From: Gemmatimonadaceae bacterium
GTDB lineage: Bacteria > Gemmatimonadota > Gemmatimonadetes > Gemmatimonadales > Gemmatimonadaceae
Assembly: GCA_016742275.1 (NCBI GenBank)
Contig: JACVCD010000008.1
Location: 124,001 to 188,000, forward strand
DNA: 64,000 nt
Direction of reading: 5' to 3'
Shown: positions 13,864 to 22,198 of the stretch, one piece after another
Numbering within the stretch: position 1 is the stretch's first letter
Layout of the letters: each line of letters starts with the position of its first letter
Notes under the pieces: model-generated
The model's database searches: none
What the model saw: the letters and a program-made list of their open reading frames with translations, nothing else
What the model was told of the DNA's origin: nothing
Program-made: the position numbers and the translations under genes

Positions 13864-15891
13864 ATGTACAATGCCTCTCCGGGCCGCCGCTTGGCCCGTT
13901 CGCTCGTTTCGTTGTGTGTTGCTTCATCGTTTGCGTTCGCATTCACTGCGTGCAGCAGTGATTCCACCGCGCCAGGGACCAATCCGCCGCCTCCTGTGAC
14001 GGTTGCGTCGATTGCGATTACGCCCAGCACTGCATCTATCGTCGTTGGTGCGACGACGACGCTTGCTGCGGAAGCTCGTAGTGCGCAGGGCGCCGTGTTG
14101 TCAGGTCGCACGATCACGTGGGCATCGTCGGCAACGACCATCGCCACGGTGAGTGCGTCGGGCGTCGTGACAGGTGTTGCTGCAGGCTCGGCGCGTATTT
14201 CCGCGACGAGCGAAGGTCGCAGCGCCGACGTCGAAGTAACGGTGACCGCGCCGGTGATTCCGGTTGCGGCAGTTGCTGTGACGCCAACGACGGCGTCGAT
14301 TGCCATTGGTGCGACTACGACGTTGGCTGCTGAAGCGCGTGATGCGCAGGGCGCCGTATTGCAGGGTCGCGCGATCACATGGACGACATCGTCGGCCGCA
14401 ACGGCCACGGTTAGTGCGACGGGTGTTGTCACCGGCGTGGCAGCAGGTACTGCGCGCATCACAGCAACGAGCGAAGGCCGTTCGGCCGAGGTGCAGCTCA
14501 CGGTCACGCCGCCGGTGAATCCGGTGGTGTCGATCAACATCTCGCCGGTGCTCGACACGATCGAAGCGTACGAACTGCGCAACCTGACGGCGGTGCTCAA
14601 GGATTCGGCCGGTCGTGTGCTGACCAACATTCCCGTCACGTGGACGTCATCGAATGCGGCGGTGGCCACGGTCGGCGCGCAGACTGGTGCACTTACCGGT
14701 GTGGATCGCGGTACGGTGACGATTACGGCGACGGTCGGCAATTTGTCGGCGACGGCGCAGCGTGTCGTGGTCATCAAGTATCGTTCGCTCGTGCTTGGCA
14801 CGCAGCACGCCTGCGACATTGCGAGTGGCGGTATTGCCTGGTGCTGGGGCATGAATGGTACGGATGCGCGATTGGGTGATGCGCAGGTTGGTGATCAGGT
14901 GCATCGCACATCACCGTTCCAGGTGCCTGGTGGACATCGCTTCGTGCAGCTCGCGGCCTTCTCGCGCTATACCTGCGGTCTGCGCATTGATGGTGCGGCG
15001 CTGTGCTGGGGCAACAATGGCTGGGGTACGCTTGGTGGCGCCAACACCGCTGGTTATTCGGCCACGCCAATCGAAGTGAGTGGCAATCTGCGCTTCAAGT
15101 ATTTGTCGGCTGGTATCGAGCATGCGTGCGGTATCACGACGGCCAATGCATCGGTGTGCTGGGGCTATAACGCGTGGGGGCAGTTTGGCGCGGGGCACAA
15201 TCGCTATGTGACAGGCCCGCAGGCTGCGGCAGCTGGTGTCACGCTCAGTGCCATCGAAGCTGGTGATTCGTTCTCGTGTGGTCTCACCAACACCGGTGCG
15301 GCGCACTGCTGGGGTTCCAACGGTCTTGGTCAGCTTGGTGATGGTCTGCGTCCGTCGTACGGCAACACGTACACCATGTCGTCGGCGCCGGTGGCGGGTG
15401 GCATTCAATTCCATTCACTCTCGCTTGGTTCGCAGTATGCCTGCGGTGTGGCGTACGACGGAACCGGCTACTGCTGGGGGCGCAATGGTGGACGCTTCGG
15501 CAATGGCAACACGACTGACATTTCGTCGCCAACCGCTGTCACCGGTGGTGCGAAGTTCCGTCAGATCTCAGCTGGTTTCAATCACACGTGCGGTGTGAAC
15601 ACGAACGATGAAGTGATGTGCTGGGGCAACAACGCGAATGGACAGATGGGCGCGGGCGGTGCCTTCTCGTACACGCCGGTTGTGGCGATCAGTGCCGCCA
15701 AGGCGAGCGATGTGCGTGTGTCGGGTATCGGCACGGGTTCGTCGAGCTTCACCTGCGCCATTTCGCGTGATCGTCTCACCACGTGGTGCTGGGGACGCAA
15801 TGACTTCGGTCAGCTTGGCAATGGCGCCCGCACGACCGCTGAAGCCGTGAATTCGACCGCCGCCATCGTGGTGGGTCAGCGTCCACTGTAA
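13864..15891 (+). CDS. lipoprotein with three Ig-like (BIG2) domains and a seven-bladed RCC1-type propeller
   Basis: 675 residues. The signal peptide ends in a lipobox (AFTAC, Cys30), followed by a Pro-rich linker. Three bacterial Ig-like domains follow at about 47-128, 134-215 and 220-302, the first two with the same 'TITWxSS.....VSxSGVVTGVAAGxARI' pattern. From about 305 there are seven RCC1-like blades, each with a CWG motif (CWGMNG, CWGNNG, CWGYNA, CWGSNG, CWGRNG, CWGNNA, CWGRND) and mostly ending GQLGxG. It should be anchored in the outer membrane and face outward or into the periplasm, probably binding a protein or polymer. GGAG lies ten bases before the chosen ATG. The first two Ig modules look like a recent duplication. 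Confidence 0.88.
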   Translation: MYNASPGRRLARSLVSLCVASSFAFAFTACSSDSTAPGTNPPPPVTVASIAITPSTASIVVGATTTLAAEARSAQGAVLSGRTITWASSATTIATVSASGVVTGVAAGSARISATSEGRSADVEVTVTAPVIPVAAVAVTPTTASIAIGATTTLAAEARDAQGAVLQGRAITWTTSSAATATVSATGVVTGVAAGTARITATSEGRSAEVQLTVTPPVNPVVSINISPVLDTIEAYELRNLTAVLKDSAGRVLTNIPVTWTSSNAAVATVGAQTGALTGVDRGTVTITATVGNLSATAQRVVVIKYRSLVLGTQHACDIASGGIAWCWGMNGTDARLGDAQVGDQVHRTSPFQVPGGHRFVQLAAFSRYTCGLRIDGAALCWGNNGWGTLGGANTAGYSATPIEVSGNLRFKYLSAGIEHACGITTANASVCWGYNAWGQFGAGHNRYVTGPQAAAAGVTLSAIEAGDSFSCGLTNTGAAHCWGSNGLGQLGDGLRPSYGNTYTMSSAPVAGGIQFHSLSLGSQYACGVAYDGTGYCWGRNGGRFGNGNTTDISSPTAVTGGAKFRQISAGFNHTCGVNTNDEVMCWGNNANGQMGAGGAFSYTPVVAISAAKASDVRVSGIGTGSSSFTCAISRDRLTTWCWGRNDFGQLGNGARTTAEAVNSTAAIVVGQRPL

Positions 15892-15929
15892 GAGTCCGCT
15901 GTAAGCTGCGGTGATGCGGGTGTAGGTTT

Positions 15930-15972
15930 GCGGGGATCGCATGATGTCGTGCGATCCCCGCTTTGCATTTTT
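15930..15972 (+). terminator. strong intrinsic terminator after the RCC1/Ig lipoprotein gene
   Basis: Perfect 12-bp stem GCGGGGATCGCA (15930-15941) / TGCGATCCCCGC (15950-15961), 8-base loop, followed by TTTGCATTTTT. Confidence 0.88.
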
Positions 15973-16009
15973 CGGTCGATTCGTTCGCCTCCGCACTTTT
16001 TGTCAGAGC

Positions 16010-16942
16010 ATGATCATGTCCCGTTCGCAACGCGCCACGATTCTCGCTGCTGGTATTGCCGCGCTCCTCTGTGCTCCTCTGCAACTCAATGCGTGGGGTG
16101 ATCACGGACATCGCCTCATTGGATTGACCGCGGCGCAGGCACTGCCCAACGACATGCCAGCATTCTTCCGCCGATCGGCGCAGCAACTGTCGTATCTCAA
16201 TCCGGAACCAGATCGTTGGAAGAGTCGCGATGAGAGCCGACAGGACTATGCGCTTAATGGCGGGACATCGCCGGATCACTTCATGAACATGGACCTGCTC
16301 ACGTCAGCGCAGCAGCAGACTATGTTGGCCGCACCGGATCGCATGGCCTTTGCGGATTCCGTGCGAGCCGCAGGTTTTGCGCCGGGAACCATGGGATTCC
16401 TGCCATTCACCGTGCTCGAATACGCTCAGAAGCTGCGCAACGATTTCCGGTTGTGGCGTATTGCTCCCGATTCCACGGTTCGGTCGTGGATCGAACAGCG
16501 CATCATTGAAGACGCAGGCATCCTCGGTCATTTCGTGGCTGACGGTAGCAATCCGCATCACACCACGAAGCACTACAATGGTTGGGTTGGCGATAATCCC
16601 AAAGGTTATCCGACAGACAACCGATTTCACAGTCGCTTTGAGTCGCAGTTCGTGCAGGCGCACATCAAGGAAGCCGATGTGCGTGGCGCCATGACGCATG
16701 CACCGCAGGTGTTTCCGAATTTGCGCAGCGCGATCATTGCATTTCTGCAAACATCGAATGCGCAGCTGGAGCCCTTGTACGAGCTCGACAAGCAGAAGCC
16801 GTTTCAGCCGGAAACCACAACACCGGAACAAAAGGCCTTTGCGGTTGCGCGACTCAGTGCCGGTGCCGAAATGCTGCGAGACATCTGGTACACGGCATGG
16901 ATGACCAGCGCACCAACGGCCGGCGGAGCGCCGCGAGACTAG
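16010..16942 (+). CDS. secreted S1/P1-type zinc nuclease
   Basis: 310 residues. A signal peptide (about 1-28) is followed by a mature N-terminus W29-G-D-H-G-H, the hallmark of P1 nuclease and PC-phospholipase C, where the terminal Trp and nearby His bind zinc. Later ligands are seen in SPDHFMNMD and in the helix EDAGILGHFVADGSNPHHTT ('HxxxD...H'). P1-type enzymes cut single-stranded DNA or RNA and remove 3'-phosphates; phospholipase activity is the alternative for this fold. Two nearby ATGs (16010 and 16016) could start it. It follows a strong terminator, so it has its own promoter. Confidence 0.85.
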   Translation: MIMSRSQRATILAAGIAALLCAPLQLNAWGDHGHRLIGLTAAQALPNDMPAFFRRSAQQLSYLNPEPDRWKSRDESRQDYALNGGTSPDHFMNMDLLTSAQQQTMLAAPDRMAFADSVRAAGFAPGTMGFLPFTVLEYAQKLRNDFRLWRIAPDSTVRSWIEQRIIEDAGILGHFVADGSNPHHTTKHYNGWVGDNPKGYPTDNRFHSRFESQFVQAHIKEADVRGAMTHAPQVFPNLRSAIIAFLQTSNAQLEPLYELDKQKPFQPETTTPEQKAFAVARLSAGAEMLRDIWYTAWMTSAPTAGGAPRD

Positions 16943-16952
16943 GCTACGGGAG

Positions 16953-19283
16953 TCAGTGCGGCGCGGGTACGCTCAGCGCGCGATCAATGGCTTCGAGTAG
17001 CGCCTGAGAACTGAACGGCTTCTCGAGCACGACGGTGTGCGGAGAATCCACGAGATCTGTCGGCCAACCTTCGCTGGTGAAGCCGGACATGAGCACAAGC
17101 GGCAAATCGTGATGCAGTTGTCGAATGGCATGTGCCACCGCATCGCCGCGATGGTGCGGCATGTCGTAATCGGTGACCAGGATGTCGAGTCGGTCACCAA
17201 GCGCCTTTGCCATGGAGAGTGCTTCGGCACCGTCAGAGGCGAGGGTCACCACATAGCCGGCGCGTACAAGTACACGTTCCACGAGCGAGCGCACTTCCGG
17301 TTGATCCTCGGCCACCAGGATCCGAAACGGGCGATCCGCAGGTGATGCGCGATGCACTGGTGTCACGACGTGCGCTTCGGCAGCCGGTGCGGCGGGAAAC
17401 CACATCGTAATTGTGGTACCGACACCGGGCGTGCTCTCCACTTGCACGTGACCACCGTGATGCTGCACGGTGCCATACACCATCGACAGACCAAGCCCCG
17501 TACCCTGACCCACAGGCTTGGTGGTGAAGAACGGTTCGAACACCCGTCGGCGTACATCGGCTGGCATGCCGTGTCCCGTGTCCGTGACCGCGAGTCGGAC
17601 CCAGGCGCCCGGTGGGGCGGCGCTCGATGCTGCGCGCGGAGTCGTGATGTCCTCGATGGGGTCATCACTCGATGTGGCGATATCCACATCGTCGAGCGCG
17701 ATGGTGAGCGTGCCACCATTCGGCATGGCGTCACGCGCATTGACCGCGAGATTGAGCAGCGCCTGTTCGATGCGACCAGCATCGGTACGCACCAGTCGGG
17801 TACTTTGTGCGCTCACGACAAAAGCTACATTCGCGGGCACGACGCGGCCGAGCAGAGCGGCTGCGTCATGTACAATGGGCTCGAGTGACTGCGGTGCGGT
17901 GACGAGCGGCGAACGACGCGAGAAATCGAGCAACTGCCGTGTCAGCGTGCTGGATCGACTGGCAGAAGACTTGATGGTGGCCAGATCGGCGCGAGCTGGA
18001 TGCTCCGCCGGAAGTTCTTCGAGCGCGAGATCTGCGCTGCCAACGATCGCGGTGAGCAGATTGTTGAAATCATGCGCCACACCGCCTGCAAGACGACCGA
18101 GCGACTCCATGCGTTCGGCGTGTCGCATGCGGTCCTGCCGCAACTCGAGCTGCGACGCCATGGCGTCAAACGACTCGGCAAGCTGCGCAATTTCTCCGCG
18201 GCGATGACGGACGCCCGTACGTGCCGTGAGATCGCCGGCCCCCAACCGCCGGGTCGCGTCGAGCACGGCGTTCACGTCGCGCAGCAAGATGATCTCGGCG
18301 CCAAACCAGGCAATGAGCAGTGCAATGACGGCGGTTACCACGAGCAGTGTCAGTCGAACGCGGCTCCGCTCATTCGGTGCGGCGAATGCGGCATCGGGTG
18401 GCACGGCGATGGCCAGTCTGGCGAATGTGCCGGGCGCCGATGTCAGCGCGCGATGTGCGACCAGTCGTTCCAGATTGCTGGTGGTTCGCCGAATGATGGC
18501 TCCCTCGCCGGACGTTCCGCGTGCCCGATCAACGGCGAAGATCTGCGCCAGTCCAGGTACACGGCGCCCGATGTTGGCGTTGATGGGTAGTGCGGCGACC
18601 AGCAGTCCACTGGAATCTGCGATGGAAACCGCTGTCCCCTCCGGCAGCATCTGTTCTCGCGCCAGTGTTACCAGCCATTCGAGACGTATCCCGATGGAGA
18701 GTGCACCTCTGACGGCGCCCAAAGAATCGCGAAGTGCGATGGTGAGTGGCACCAATGCTTCGAGTGTGCTGTCGGCGGGAACGTATGGCGCGAGCACCGT
18801 CGAGTCGGTGGCGATGACGGCGCGATACGTGGGGTTGTCCCCGAGATACTGACCAACCTTGATGTCGCCGTGACCTCCACAGTCCACGCGTCCAGTGGAG
18901 TCGATGCGCGTCGGCGCCGCGACGGAAGGAGCGAGGCGGGTAAGCGCGGCCAATCGCGCTTCGCATGTCTCGCGGTCGCCGTAGACGACTTCAGGCACCT
19001 GCGACCAAGTGCCGACGATGCGTCGTCCCGAGCGAATGGCGGCGTCATTGTCGCTCGACGCTTCGTTCAGCAGATGCAGCAAGCGGTCTTCGATATCGAC
19101 AAGCGCGTCCTCCCGATCGCGCTGAACCGCCCACAGTGTCATGCCAACTGCGGGGAGGTAGGCAGCGACGACCAGCAAAAGAAGCCTGGCCCGGAGACTC
19201 GAAAACAGATGACGCACGTCGACCAAGGGAGACATTACAGACGGAAAGGCGGGAGACGGCGTCGTCGGGGGCCCAACCAACAC
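16953..19283 (-). CDS. membrane hybrid histidine kinase (dCache-like sensor, HAMP, HisKA, ATPase, receiver)
   Basis: 776 residues. Membrane helix 1 is at about 32-51, an extracytoplasmic sensor domain spans about 55-305, helix 2 is at about 310-333, and a HAMP linker runs 334-385. The HisKA box LAGGVAHDFNNLLTAIVG carries His404, then comes an ATPase (LLNLAVNARDAMPNGG; GQGTGLGLSMVYG), and a C-terminal receiver has the phospho-acceptor Asp in ILVTDYDMPHH and LEKPFSS. The HDFNN phosphobox is typical of hybrid kinases with an attached receiver. The sensor carries C107 and C135. A start at MSPLVDVRH (19235) is also plausible. It is convergent with the nuclease gene. Confidence 0.9.
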   Translation of the reverse strand: MLVGPPTTPSPAFPSVMSPLVDVRHLFSSLRARLLLLVVAAYLPAVGMTLWAVQRDREDALVDIEDRLLHLLNEASSDNDAAIRSGRRIVGTWSQVPEVVYGDRETCEARLAALTRLAPSVAAPTRIDSTGRVDCGGHGDIKVGQYLGDNPTYRAVIATDSTVLAPYVPADSTLEALVPLTIALRDSLGAVRGALSIGIRLEWLVTLAREQMLPEGTAVSIADSSGLLVAALPINANIGRRVPGLAQIFAVDRARGTSGEGAIIRRTTSNLERLVAHRALTSAPGTFARLAIAVPPDAAFAAPNERSRVRLTLLVVTAVIALLIAWFGAEIILLRDVNAVLDATRRLGAGDLTARTGVRHRRGEIAQLAESFDAMASQLELRQDRMRHAERMESLGRLAGGVAHDFNNLLTAIVGSADLALEELPAEHPARADLATIKSSASRSSTLTRQLLDFSRRSPLVTAPQSLEPIVHDAAALLGRVVPANVAFVVSAQSTRLVRTDAGRIEQALLNLAVNARDAMPNGGTLTIALDDVDIATSSDDPIEDITTPRAASSAAPPGAWVRLAVTDTGHGMPADVRRRVFEPFFTTKPVGQGTGLGLSMVYGTVQHHGGHVQVESTPGVGTTITMWFPAAPAAEAHVVTPVHRASPADRPFRILVAEDQPEVRSLVERVLVRAGYVVTLASDGAEALSMAKALGDRLDILVTDYDMPHHRGDAVAHAIRQLHHDLPLVLMSGFTSEGWPTDLVDSPHTVVLEKPFSSQALLEAIDRALSVPAPH

Positions 19284-19438
19284 TGAGTTTCAGGAACATG
19301 AGTGCCTGCGCGAGGGTGCGCCAGAACCCTGAGCTGCATATGGCGCACAGGCGTCATGACGGCAAGGCGTGTCATTAAGTTGCGGGAGTGGCGCATCAAC
19401 CCGATCGCGCTGCATTTCGGAATGACGCCCGAGGGAAC

Positions 19439-20008
19439 ATGTCCTGGCTCTCACGTCTGCTCGGCCGATCTTCGCCGCTTCGTCTCCACGGTGTTGTGGT
19501 GGAGCTGCGCAACACGCGCGCTGATATTCGCGATGACGATGTGTTGGCACGCCTCGACGAGGCGTTAACACTGATCGCCACATACGCACCACAGCGTCTT
19601 CGCCATTTTCAGCGCGATGTGCGCGCCATTCGTGTGGAGCGTTTTCCCACGCGCGGTGCATTTTTCCCCGACGATCGCACGGTACTGACCGAGCTCACGT
19701 TCCTGGCACGGCGCGACATTTCAGCGTCGCCTATTGCCGCGAGCATTCTGCACGAAGGTGTGCACGCCCGTGTGCATGCGTTTCGCGCGCGTGTGGGTGG
19801 TCAGGGTTCTCCGCCCGAAGCCATGGCACGTGAGGAGCGGCTATGCCGACGGGCCGAGCTGGCATTCGGGTACGCGCTTCCCGAGGCCTTGGGGGCTCCG
19901 GTCATCGAACGTGCTCAGGCTACCCTGACAATGGCCGATCGGGATGTCGCGCCGGTTGTCGACTGGTCACTGGCCATGGACCGTCAGCGCTCGGCTGATC
20001 AAGGCTGA
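19439..20008 (+). CDS. putative HExxH metalloprotein, function unknown
   Basis: 189 residues, soluble, no signal peptide. A helix SPIAASILHEGVHARVHAF contains HEGVH (residues 105-109), which fits the HExxH zinc-peptidase motif, and Glu residues about 20-30 positions later (AREERLCRRAELAFG) could supply a third ligand. The family is not recognised. The ATG at 19439 follows a good GAGGG ribosome-binding site. A short inverted repeat (CTGATCA-aggc-TGATCAG, 19995-20012) spans the stop codon and may act as a 3' hairpin. It is divergent from the hybrid kinase to its left. Confidence 0.65.
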   Translation: MSWLSRLLGRSSPLRLHGVVVELRNTRADIRDDDVLARLDEALTLIATYAPQRLRHFQRDVRAIRVERFPTRGAFFPDDRTVLTELTFLARRDISASPIAASILHEGVHARVHAFRARVGGQGSPPEAMAREERLCRRAELAFGYALPEALGAPVIERAQATLTMADRDVAPVVDWSLAMDRQRSADQG

Positions 20009-20173
20009 TCAGGGGCGAGGTGGAGTAAGGTCGGGTCTGTCGGTGTGATACAACCGTGACCTGATACCGACGTGGTTGTGATCGTTCGGTCGTGAACTCG
20101 TGTTGCAAGACGTGAAATGTGGGCAGTTGAGTGGCGCAGGGGCGCCACGTCCACCCTCTGCCCATCAGGCTTC

Positions 20174-21541
20174 ATGTCCCGTCGTCTTGCTCTTGCTGCG
20201 GCCACGCTGGCGTTGGCCGCCTGCGCTCCGGAACAGTCGTCCGTGGCGCCTGTGTATCTCGACAATTCCCTCGATGCGCGCGCCAACACGGTGGTCGAGA
20301 GCGCGTCGCATGCTGTCGTGCGCAACACCGACAACGACGGTGCCGGTTCGCTCCGTGCGGCCATCGCGCGTGCCAACACCTCCTCTGCGGTCCGTGTCAT
20401 CCAGTTCGTGGAAGGCCTGGGCACGATTCGCCTCTCGAGCCCGATCGAATACACGGGAACGCAGCCGCTCGAGATCAATGGCGTGGACGCCGTGATCGAC
20501 GCGGCCGGTGTGGGCGCCAATGGTGACGGCATTCGCGTGACGGCGGGCGCCAGCCTCACGGTGACTCAGCTGACCGTGCAGAACTCGCCGCAGGAAGGCA
20601 TCGACATCTCCGTGCCGGCAACGGCCACGGGTGTGGTGCACCTCGTGCTTGATGGCGTGACCATTCGCGGCAACAAGGGTCATGGCGTGCTGCTCAACGA
20701 CCAGGTCACACCGGATGTCGGTGAAGGTGAGCCGGACCCCCGCGGTTCGGATGCCAGCGTACACGTGCAGCTTCGTCGCACGCGGTTCCTGGACAATGGC
20801 TACAGCGTGTCCGATCGCGATGGTCTGCGCGTGAACGAAGGTGGCAACGGGTATCTGCAGCTGGTGGCCGATGACGTGTGGGCCAATGACAACGCGGCCG
20901 ACGGCATCGAACTGGACGAGCGCGGCAACGGCAACGTGTTCGTGCAGGTGACCAACACGCAGATTCTGCGCAACGGCAAGCTCGATCCGAATGACCTCGA
21001 TGATGGCTTCGATATCGACGAAACGAACGACGGCGACATCGTCGGCTTCCTTCGCAACGTGAACGCCAGCGACAACTACGAGGAAGGTCTCGACTTCAAC
21101 GAGAATCACGCCGGCGATCTGCGCGTGGATCTCTACAGCGTCGTCGCGAACAACAACGGCGAAGAAGGCATCGACTACGAAGAGGACGATGACTTTGCCG
21201 GCGGTGGCGAACTGGTGTCGGCGATGGTAGACATCACGGCCAACGGCAACGGCAAGAACGGTGGCGACGGTGGCCTCAAGATCCGCGAGAAGGGTGTGGG
21301 CTCGCTGTCGGTGGACCTCACGCGCGTGCGCGCCGACAACAACAAGGTGACTGGCGTCGACATCCGTGAGACGGAAGCGGGCAACCTGCTGGCGCGTCTC
21401 GAGACGGTCTTTGCCTCGACGAACGCCGGACGTGGTGTGCGTGTGCGTCAGGAATCGACGGGCTTCGGACAGGTGAGCTCGCTCAACGTCTTTGGCACGG
21501 GCAACACCAATCCGCTCATCGAAACGAGCGGTGTGAACTGA
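20174..21541 (+). CDS. lipoprotein with right-handed parallel beta-helix
   Basis: 455 residues. The lipoprotein signal is MSRRLALAAATLALAAC, with the lipid-modified Cys at 17. GAGSLRAAIARAN (around residues 58-70) is the capping motif commonly seen at the start of bacterial beta-helix proteins ('SLREAI..AN'). The rest shows repeating coils of 20-30 residues rich in Asn/Asp/Gly (RGNKGHGVLL, DGLRVNEGGNGYLQL, ADGIELDERGNGNVFVQV, EGLDFNENHAGDLRV). No catalytic residues of pectate lyase are obvious, so it may bind or display instead of cleaving. The upstream region reads through in frame, but the signal peptide fixes this start. Confidence 0.8.
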   Translation: MSRRLALAAATLALAACAPEQSSVAPVYLDNSLDARANTVVESASHAVVRNTDNDGAGSLRAAIARANTSSAVRVIQFVEGLGTIRLSSPIEYTGTQPLEINGVDAVIDAAGVGANGDGIRVTAGASLTVTQLTVQNSPQEGIDISVPATATGVVHLVLDGVTIRGNKGHGVLLNDQVTPDVGEGEPDPRGSDASVHVQLRRTRFLDNGYSVSDRDGLRVNEGGNGYLQLVADDVWANDNAADGIELDERGNGNVFVQVTNTQILRNGKLDPNDLDDGFDIDETNDGDIVGFLRNVNASDNYEEGLDFNENHAGDLRVDLYSVVANNNGEEGIDYEEDDDFAGGGELVSAMVDITANGNGKNGGDGGLKIREKGVGSLSVDLTRVRADNNKVTGVDIRETEAGNLLARLETVFASTNAGRGVRVRQESTGFGQVSSLNVFGTGNTNPLIETSGVN

Positions 21542-21560
21542 TAAACGTTCCCAACTAAAA

Positions 21561-21591
21561 GCGGTTGTTCAGCACACTGCTCGAACACCGC
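21561..21591 (+). terminator. hairpin after the beta-helix gene
   Basis: GCGGTTGTTC (21561-21570) pairs with GAACACCGC (21583-21591) with a single bulged T, followed by TTGCTTC. It lies 20 bases after the stop codon and just before the ferritin leader hairpin. Confidence 0.5.
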
Positions 21592-21597
21592 TTGCTT

Positions 21598-21656
21598 CGG
21601 CCGGGGCATGACGTAGACTGCGAGGAGTACGTAGTCCGTCACCCCGGCCGAAGGAG
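21598..21656 (+). promoter_or_regulatory. bulged 18-bp hairpin ending at the ferritin ribosome-binding site
   Basis: CGGCCGGGG (21598-21606), TGACG (21609-21613) and GACT (21616-21619) pair with AGTC (21633-21636), CGTCA (21637-21641) and CCCCGGCCG (21642-21650). Two 2-base bulges fall on the 5' side. The Shine-Dalgarno AAGGAG begins at 21651, directly after the stem, and is followed by TTTTT and the ATG. It could be a terminator-like attenuator, an mRNA stabiliser or a protein-binding leader. Confidence 0.55.
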
Positions 21657-21661
21657 TTTTT

Positions 21662-22147
21662 ATGCTGATTAGCACCGCGCTTGCCCAGGCCATCAACACC
21701 CAGATCGGCAACGAGTTTGGGGCAAGCCTGCAGTACTACGCCATTGGCGCGCATTTCCATCGCCAGCATCTCGCGCAGATGGCCAAGTTGTTTTTCAAGC
21801 AGGCGGATGAGGAGCGCGAACACGCGCAGAAGCTCATTCACTATGTCGTGGATACTGGCGGTGAATTGCGTTTGCCTGCGATCAAGGAACCTGTTCACAC
21901 GTTTGCCAGCGCGGAGGAAGCGTTGAAGGCTGCGCTGAACTGGGAAGTCGAAGTCACCGGACAGATCAAGCGTCTCATGGATCTGGCGGCGAGCGAGAGC
22001 GACTATCTCGCGCAGAACTTCCTGCAGTGGTTTGTCGACGAGCAGCTCGAAGAAGTCACGAAGATGCAGCGACTGCTTGGTGTCGTGCGCATGGCAGGTG
22101 AGCGCAATCTGATCTCAGCCGAAGCGTATCTCGTGCACGGCGGCTGA
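21662..22147 (+). CDS. ftnA: non-haem ferritin
   Basis: 161 residues, the normal length of an FtnA subunit. The ferroxidase residues are all present at near-canonical positions: Glu18 (NEFGASLQYY), Glu51 and His54 (DEEREHA), Glu95 (NWEVEV) and Gln128 (FVDEQLEE), plus Tyr25. It should assemble into a 24-mer cage that oxidises Fe(II) and stores ferric iron. A strong AAGGAG ribosome-binding site precedes the ATG, immediately after an unusual leader hairpin. It is convergent with a hybrid kinase gene. Confidence 0.92.
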   Translation: MLISTALAQAINTQIGNEFGASLQYYAIGAHFHRQHLAQMAKLFFKQADEEREHAQKLIHYVVDTGGELRLPAIKEPVHTFASAEEALKAALNWEVEVTGQIKRLMDLAASESDYLAQNFLQWFVDEQLEEVTKMQRLLGVVRMAGERNLISAEAYLVHGG

Positions 22148-22162
22148 TACGTATTTCTGCGC

Positions 22163-22198
22163 GGTCTCGCGCTTTCAGATCATGAGGAGCGCGAGACC
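22163..22198. terminator. bidirectional hairpin between ferritin and the hybrid kinase
   Basis: Perfect 11-bp stem GGTCTCGCGCT / AGCGCGAGACC with a 14-base loop. It sits between two converging genes and overlaps the last codons of the kinase, so it can serve both strands. No long T-run is present. Confidence 0.55.

Noticed and set aside
20165-21109. 314-codon frame opposite the beta-helix gene
   Set aside because: Mirror frame caused by codon bias; composition is His/Val/Ala-rich without any fold signature, whereas the plus-strand gene has a lipoprotein signal and repeats.
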